This document shows positions 14,760 through 18,744 of a stretch of DNA of 18,744 nt, one piece after another. Each line of letters begins with the position of its first letter. The stretch's first letter is position 1. The notes below the pieces were generated by a model that saw only the letters and a program-made list of their open reading frames with translations, did not search any database and was not told where the DNA came from. The position numbers were made by a program, and so were the translations under genes. Origin of the DNA: XN24 sp047921455 (GTDB lineage: Bacteria > Pseudomonadota > Gammaproteobacteria > Steroidobacterales > XN24); contig JBLRWC010000045.1 in the NCBI GenBank assembly GCA_047921455.1, positions 1-18,744 of the forward strand, in the 5' to 3' direction.

Positions 14760-15424
14760 GTAACTTCATTGTTTTCATGCTGTTGCGACGGTCCGACCCC
14801 GGGGGAGCGCATCGTTTTGATGTGCTTGAGGCGGGATTTTTCTTCGCGGTCGCGCTCTTCGAACTTCATCCGCAGCGCATTGATGGTGCGCTCCAGGCTC
14901 GGCACGACCCGGTGCTCGAGCGCATTCGCGATCCGCTTGGTGCGCTGAATCTCAGCGCCGAGGACCTCCAGCGAACGCTCCAGCTCGGCCAGCCTGACGA
15001 TGGCGGGCAAGGCCGCGCGCCCGGCCTCCGCCGCCTCGTCCACCATCGACGAGGTCCGCGCCAGGTCATACGGCGGCATCTCCGCATCCGGCAACGACAG
15101 CGCCAGCGCCGGAATGCGCGCGCCCGCCACGTTCCTCGTGCCGACCTGCACGCGCACCTCCCCCTCGCTCGCCGCGAGCGCCCCATCCAGCGCCAGCGCG
15201 CCGTGATAACCCTCGGCCACAGCCGCCGCCCGCACGGCGCGCTGCACCGTCTCCGCCATCTCGCGCCGCGCCTTGATGGCCTGGCGCGCCGTATCGATGA
15301 ACGCCTTGGTCAGGATCGCCAGCCGATCCTTCAGAATCTTCTTGACGCGCCTGGACAGCCCCAGGCGCCGCTCGAGCTTGACCAGCTCGATCTTGGTCGG
15401 CCGCACCTTGAGCATGCGCGCCAT
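14741..15424 (-). CDS. atpD: V/A-type ATP synthase subunit D
   Basis: Central-stalk subunit D of the V/A-type rotary ATPase, linking the A3B3 head to the membrane ring. A 227-residue, largely two-helix coiled-coil protein. The N-terminal RPTKIELVKLERRL and VKKILKDRLAIL, and the C-terminal helix EIQRTKRIANALEHRVVP with LERTINALRMKFEERDREEKSR, are family hallmarks. The ATG at 15424 lies 3 nt after the B-subunit stop with GAGGAG upstream; an ATG at 15415 is also in frame. The last 25 residues (from about MRSPGVGPSQQ) exceed the usual end and include the DNA of repeat copy C and a hairpin unit, so the tail looks like added sequence. It is the last gene of the operon in this direction. Confidence 0.93.
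   Translation of the reverse strand: MARMLKVRPTKIELVKLERRLGLSRRVKKILKDRLAILTKAFIDTARQAIKARREMAETVQRAVRAAAVAEGYHGALALDGALAASEGEVRVQVGTRNVAGARIPALALSLPDAEMPPYDLARTSSMVDEAAEAGRAALPAIVRLAELERSLEVLGAEIQRTKRIANALEHRVVPSLERTINALRMKFEERDREEKSRLKHIKTMRSPGVGPSQQHENNEVTAENRP
14783..14800 (-). repeat. Dispersed repeat copy C (partial, opposite orientation) in the D-subunit 3' end
   Basis: Reverse-complemented, these 18 bases read GGGGTCGGACCGTCGCAA and match 17 of 18 bases of copy B and its preceding G (14556-14573). It runs opposite to copies A and B relative to the genes. It codes GVGPSQ in the unconserved tail of subunit D, which suggests insertion of the element near the gene end. Confidence 0.55.
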
Positions 15425-15427
15425 GCC

Positions 15428-16918
15428 TCAACGCTCCTCGCGCTCGTCATCATCCCCATCCGCCGGCAGATACTTGTCCAGCAATTCCTCCTGCACCAGC
15501 TTGAGCTCCGCCCGCGGCAGCTGCGCGAACAACTGCCAGCCCAGGTCCAGCGTCTGCTCCACCGAGCGCTTTTCGTCATCACGCTGCGCGATAAAACGCT
15601 GCTCCATCCAGTCCGCGGCATCGAGGAACTGCCGATCGCGATCCCCCAGCGCATCCGCGCCGATGATGGTCGAAATCTCGCGCAGGTAAGACCCCTCCGA
15701 ATACGCCGCGTACAGCTGCATGAACACGCTGTTGTGATCCTCGCGCGTCTTGTCCGCGCCGATGCCCTCTTTCATCATCCGCGACAGCGACAAGAACACG
15801 TCGATGGGCGGGTACACCCCGCTGCGCTCGAGATCGCGCGACAACACGATCTGCCCCTCCGTGATATAGCCCGTCAGGTCCGGAATCGGGTGCGTGATGT
15901 CGTCGTCCGGCATGGTCACGATCGGCATGATGGTCACCGAACCCTTGTGCCCCGCAATGCGCCCGGCGCGCTCGTAAATCGTCGCCAGCTCCGTGTACAT
16001 GTAGCCCGGATAGCCGCGGCGCGACGGAATCTCCTCGCGCATCGCGGACAGCTCGCGCAGCGCCTCGCAATAGTTCGTCATGTCCGTGAGGATGACCAGC
16101 ACGTGCATGTCCTGCCGCCACGCCAGGTACTCCGCCGCCGTCAGCGCCAGGTGCGGCGTCGAAATGCGCTCGATCGCCGGGTCCGACGCCGTGTTGATGA
16201 ACGCCACGGTGCGCTCCAGCGCGCCCGTGTCGCGCAGGGTGTTCACGAAGAACGCCGCCTCGTCATAACTGATGCCGACCGCGCCGAACACGATCGCGAA
16301 TTTTTCGTCGCTGTCACGCATCGCCGCCTGGCGCAGCAATTGCGCCGCAATACGGTTGTGCGGCAGGCCCGAGCCGCTGAAGATCGGCAGCTTCTGGCCG
16401 CGCACCAGCGCATTCAAACCATCGATCGCCGAAATGCCCGTCTCGATGAACTCCGCCGGCGGCTCGCGCGCCGCCGGATTGATGGCGTCGCCATTGATGT
16501 CGAGATAGTCCTCCGGAATGATCGCCGGCCCATCGTCCTTCAGGTTGCCCATGCCATTGAACACGCGGCCGAGCATGTCCAGCGACACCGGCAGCCGCAG
16601 CGTCTCGCCCTTGCAGCGCACCCGCGTGCTCTTCAGGTCCACCTCGCTGACGCCGCCGAACACCTGCACGACCGTCATCTCTTCGCTGATGTCGATCGCC
16701 TGGCCGACCTTCACGTCGCCATTCGCCAGGTGCACCTCGACGATCTCGTTGTACTGCGTGCCCGGGATCGCCTCGGCGATCAGGATTGCGCCGCTCGCCC
16801 GGCTGATGACGCGGCCTTCACGTACATACAGCGCCTCGTGCTCGGCCAGCTTGCGCCCCGCACCGCCAGCCCTGAACTGCGCCGTGCCCCGCCGATAGCG
16901 CGTCTTCGACCGCTTCAT
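15428..16918 (-). CDS. atpB: V/A-type ATP synthase subunit B (non-catalytic)
   Basis: Regulatory B subunit of the A3B3 head. A 496-residue protein, somewhat longer than the usual 460 or so, with a basic N-terminal extension of about 25 residues and an acidic end (DGDDDEREER). Typical segments are VSLDMLGRVFNGMG, IPEDYLDINGDAINP, FIETGISAIDGLN, the degenerate nucleotide site IFSGSGLPHN, VFGAVGISYDEA, ILTDMTNYCEALRE and RRGYPGYMYTELATIYERAGR. The ATG at 16918 overlaps the A-subunit TGA (ATGA, 4 nt) and has GGAGGG 6 nt upstream. It sits between A and D in the conserved A-B-D order, so coupled translation for equal stoichiometry is likely. Confidence 0.97.
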   Translation of the reverse strand: MKRSKTRYRRGTAQFRAGGAGRKLAEHEALYVREGRVISRASGAILIAEAIPGTQYNEIVEVHLANGDVKVGQAIDISEEMTVVQVFGGVSEVDLKSTRVRCKGETLRLPVSLDMLGRVFNGMGNLKDDGPAIIPEDYLDINGDAINPAAREPPAEFIETGISAIDGLNALVRGQKLPIFSGSGLPHNRIAAQLLRQAAMRDSDEKFAIVFGAVGISYDEAAFFVNTLRDTGALERTVAFINTASDPAIERISTPHLALTAAEYLAWRQDMHVLVILTDMTNYCEALRELSAMREEIPSRRGYPGYMYTELATIYERAGRIAGHKGSVTIMPIVTMPDDDITHPIPDLTGYITEGQIVLSRDLERSGVYPPIDVFLSLSRMMKEGIGADKTREDHNSVFMQLYAAYSEGSYLREISTIIGADALGDRDRQFLDAADWMEQRFIAQRDDEKRSVEQTLDLGWQLFAQLPRAELKLVQEELLDKYLPADGDDDEREER

Positions 16919-18744
16919 TCCCTGCCCTCCGCATCGCGCTCGCGTGACTCGTTATCATCTTGCGACCCATCCCCCGCGCGAGACTCGTCACCCGCGCGCG
17001 ACGCGCCACGCCAGTTGTCCAGCTGCAGCTCCTCGTCCAGTTCCTTGCGCAAGGCCTTGTTCTTCTCCTCGAACTCGTCGTTGCCGATCTCCTTCATGCG
17101 CGCGATGCGACCCACCATGGACGAGGCCCGCAGTTTCTCGAACGGCACGCCAGCGTCCAGCATGGCCGTGGCGCGCTCGTGAAAGCGCAGGATGGTCTTC
17201 AGCATCAGGCCGGCTTTTTTCGGCGTGCAGTAAGTGTCCGCGGCCGACATCGCGTTTTGTTGCAAAAAATCCTCGCGGATCATGCGCGTCACCAGCAGCA
17301 GCAGCTTGTCCTCGTCGGGCAGCGATTCCGGCCCGACCAGCCGCACGATTTCCTCCAGCTCCGATTCCTTCTGCAGCGCGCGCTCCGCCGCCGCGCGCGT
17401 CTTCTCCCAGCCCGGATCGAACTCGTTCCACCAGTCGCGCACCTCGGTCACGTACTGGCTGTAACTGGTCAGCCAGTTGATCGCCGGGAAATGGCGCTTG
17501 TTGGCCAGCTCCGTGTCCAGCGCAAACACCGCGCCGACGATGCGCAGCGTGTGCTGCGTGACGGGCTCGCTGAAATCCGCGCCCGGCGGGCTGACCGCGC
17601 CCGCAATCGTCACCGAGCCGGTACGTTCCGGCGCGCCGAGACAATCCACCCGCCCGGCCCGCTCGTAAAAGCCCGACAGCCGCGAACCCATGTACGACGG
17701 AAAGCCCTCCTCGCCCGGCATCTCCTCCAGCCGCCCGCTCATTTCGCGCATCGCCTCCGCCCAGCGCGAAGTCGAGTCCGCCACCAGCAGCACGTCGTGG
17801 CCCATGTCGCGGTAATACTCCGCCATGGTCACGCCGACGAACACGCTCGCCTCGCGCGCCACCACCGGCATGTTCGAGGTGTTGGCGATAAAGATCTCTT
17901 TCTCCTTCAGCGGCCGGCCGGACTTCGGTTCCTTCAGGTCGCGAAAGCTGCGCAGCACATCAGCCATCTCGTTGCCGCGCTCGCCGCAGCCGATATAAAT
18001 ATTCAGGTCCGTCTCCGCCCAGCGCACCAGCTGCTGCTGCGTCACCGTCTTGCCCGTGCCGAAGCCGCCGGGCACCGCCGCCTTGCCGCCCAGCGCCAGC
18101 GGAAACATGTAATCGAGAATGCGCATGCCCGTGGTCAACAGCCCCGAGGGATCGCGCCGCGCCAGGTAAGGCCGCGGCTTGCGCACCGGCCACTCCTGCA
18201 TCAGCGTGAGCTCGCGCTTCTCGCCGTCCTGCTCCACCACCGCCACCATTTCCTCGACCGTGTACTCGCCCGAACGGATCTCCGCGATGCGGCCCTGCAC
18301 GCCGTGCGGCACCATCACGCGATGTTCCACCAGCGGCGTCTCCGGCACCGTGCCGATGATGTCGCCATAGCGCACTTCATCGCCTTTTTTCACCGTCGGC
18401 GTGAACGGCCAGCGATGATCGCGCGGCAGCGCATGCGCCTTGTGGCCGCGGCGAATGAACGAGCCCGTGCCCTCGAGCAGCGCGAGCAGCGACTTCTGCA
18501 GACCGTCGTAAATCGAGCCCATCAGGCCGGGGCCAAGCTCCACGCTGAGCACCCGCCCGGTGGGACGCACCGCCTCGCCCGCGCGCAGCCCGAGCGTCTC
18601 CTCGTGCGCCTGGATGATCGCCTTGTCGTGGTCGAGCCCGATGACCTCGCCGACGATCCCCTCCTCGCCGATCTCCACGACTTCGTACACGCGCGTGCCG
18701 CGCATGCCGTCGGCAATCACCAGGGGTCCCGATACTCGCCAGAT
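16915..18744 (-). CDS. atpA: V/A-type ATP synthase catalytic subunit A, partial (5' end outside window)
   Basis: Catalytic A subunit; 609 residues are visible. The reading frame continues past the edge, starting IWRVSGPLVIADGMRG, which matches residues close to the normal N-terminus, so only a few codons are missing. Present are the family-specific non-homologous region (about 120-200), the Walker A site GGFGTGKT (about 226-233), GERGNEM with the catalytic Glu, Walker-B-like VLLVADSTSRWAEA, and SYMGSRLSGFYERAGR. The C-terminal 30 residues after LDNW are a low-complexity SRAGD/RE-rich tail not usual for the family. The stop overlaps the B-subunit start by 4 nt. The enzyme would couple ATP to H+ or Na+ movement; the direction and ion cannot be judged without the membrane subunits. 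Confidence 0.97.
   Translation of the reverse strand: MWRVSGPLVIADGMRGTRVYEVVEIGEEGIVGEVIGLDHDKAIIQAHEETLGLRAGEAVRPTGRVLSVELGPGLMGSIYDGLQKSLLALLEGTGSFIRRGHKAHALPRDHRWPFTPTVKKGDEVRYGDIIGTVPETPLVEHRVMVPHGVQGRIAEIRSGEYTVEEMVAVVEQDGEKRELTLMQEWPVRKPRPYLARRDPSGLLTTGMRILDYMFPLALGGKAAVPGGFGTGKTVTQQQLVRWAETDLNIYIGCGERGNEMADVLRSFRDLKEPKSGRPLKEKEIFIANTSNMPVVAREASVFVGVTMAEYYRDMGHDVLLVADSTSRWAEAMREMSGRLEEMPGEEGFPSYMGSRLSGFYERAGRVDCLGAPERTGSVTIAGAVSPPGADFSEPVTQHTLRIVGAVFALDTELANKRHFPAINWLTSYSQYVTEVRDWWNEFDPGWEKTRAAAERALQKESELEEIVRLVGPESLPDEDKLLLLVTRMIREDFLQQNAMSAADTYCTPKKAGLMLKTILRFHERATAMLDAGVPFEKLRASSMVGRIARMKEIGNDEFEEKNKALRKELDEELQLDNWRGASRAGDESRAGDGSQDDNESRERDAEGRE

Noticed and set aside
14693..17182. 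829-codon open frame on the + strand opposite atpD, atpB and the end of atpA
   Set aside because: It is antisense to three strongly conserved ATPase genes. Its composition (Arg/His/Leu-rich, no domain) is typical of GC-rich shadow frames, and no ribosome site is seen.

Overview
This is an 18.7 kb GC-rich piece of a draft bacterial scaffold with three runs of exactly 100 N (3758-3857, 6560-6659, 12615-12714), the usual placeholder for gaps of unknown size. The DusA and TypA sequences, which I compared from memory with the E. coli proteins, point to a gammaproteobacterium; a phasin-like protein with a histone-H1-like lysine/alanine tail fits an environmental high-GC lineage. I cannot name a genus. 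No tRNA, rRNA, CRISPR array, transposase or prophage gene is visible.

Layout. 1-625 (-): start of a secreted protein with a DUF11-like surface repeat, cut by the window edge, divergent from a phasin-family gene at 746-1387 (+) that has a good sigma70 promoter and a hairpin terminator. 1531-2782 (-): a two-gene operon, a class III adenylate cyclase with a C-terminal FHA domain followed 1 nt later by a small DUF6489-like protein. 2893-3913 (-): a SAM-dependent methyltransferase interrupted by gap 1 in its Lys/Gly/Asp-rich N-terminal tail. 4046-5533 (+): an exported M28 zinc peptidase, converging on dusA (5537-6514, -). 6709-8719 (-): an overlapping pair, an N-formylglutamate amidohydrolase family protein and a YbdK-type carboxylate-amine ligase. 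8771-12322 (-): a large soluble PAS/PAS/GAF/PAS/PAS/GGDEF/EAL cyclic-di-GMP protein. 12735-14555 (-): typA/bipA. 14741-18744 (-): the A, B and D subunit genes of a V/A-type rotary ATPase, A being cut by the right edge.

How it fits together. Most of the window is housekeeping or signalling: tRNA modification (DusA), ribosome-associated GTPase (TypA), two second-messenger proteins (cAMP and c-di-GMP) and a rotary ATPase. The less ordinary parts are the V/A-type ATPase module with D as its last gene, the ligase/amidohydrolase pair, the cyclase-FHA/DUF6489 operon, and a short dispersed repeat. Two copies of that repeat (23 of 24 identical) abut start codons of dusA and typA in the same orientation, and a third partial copy lies in the 3' end of the D-subunit gene. 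The typA leader also carries a terminator-like hairpin 25 bp before the start codon. I did not find convincing evidence for an entirely new multi-gene system; the repeat-and-leader arrangement is the most unusual signal.
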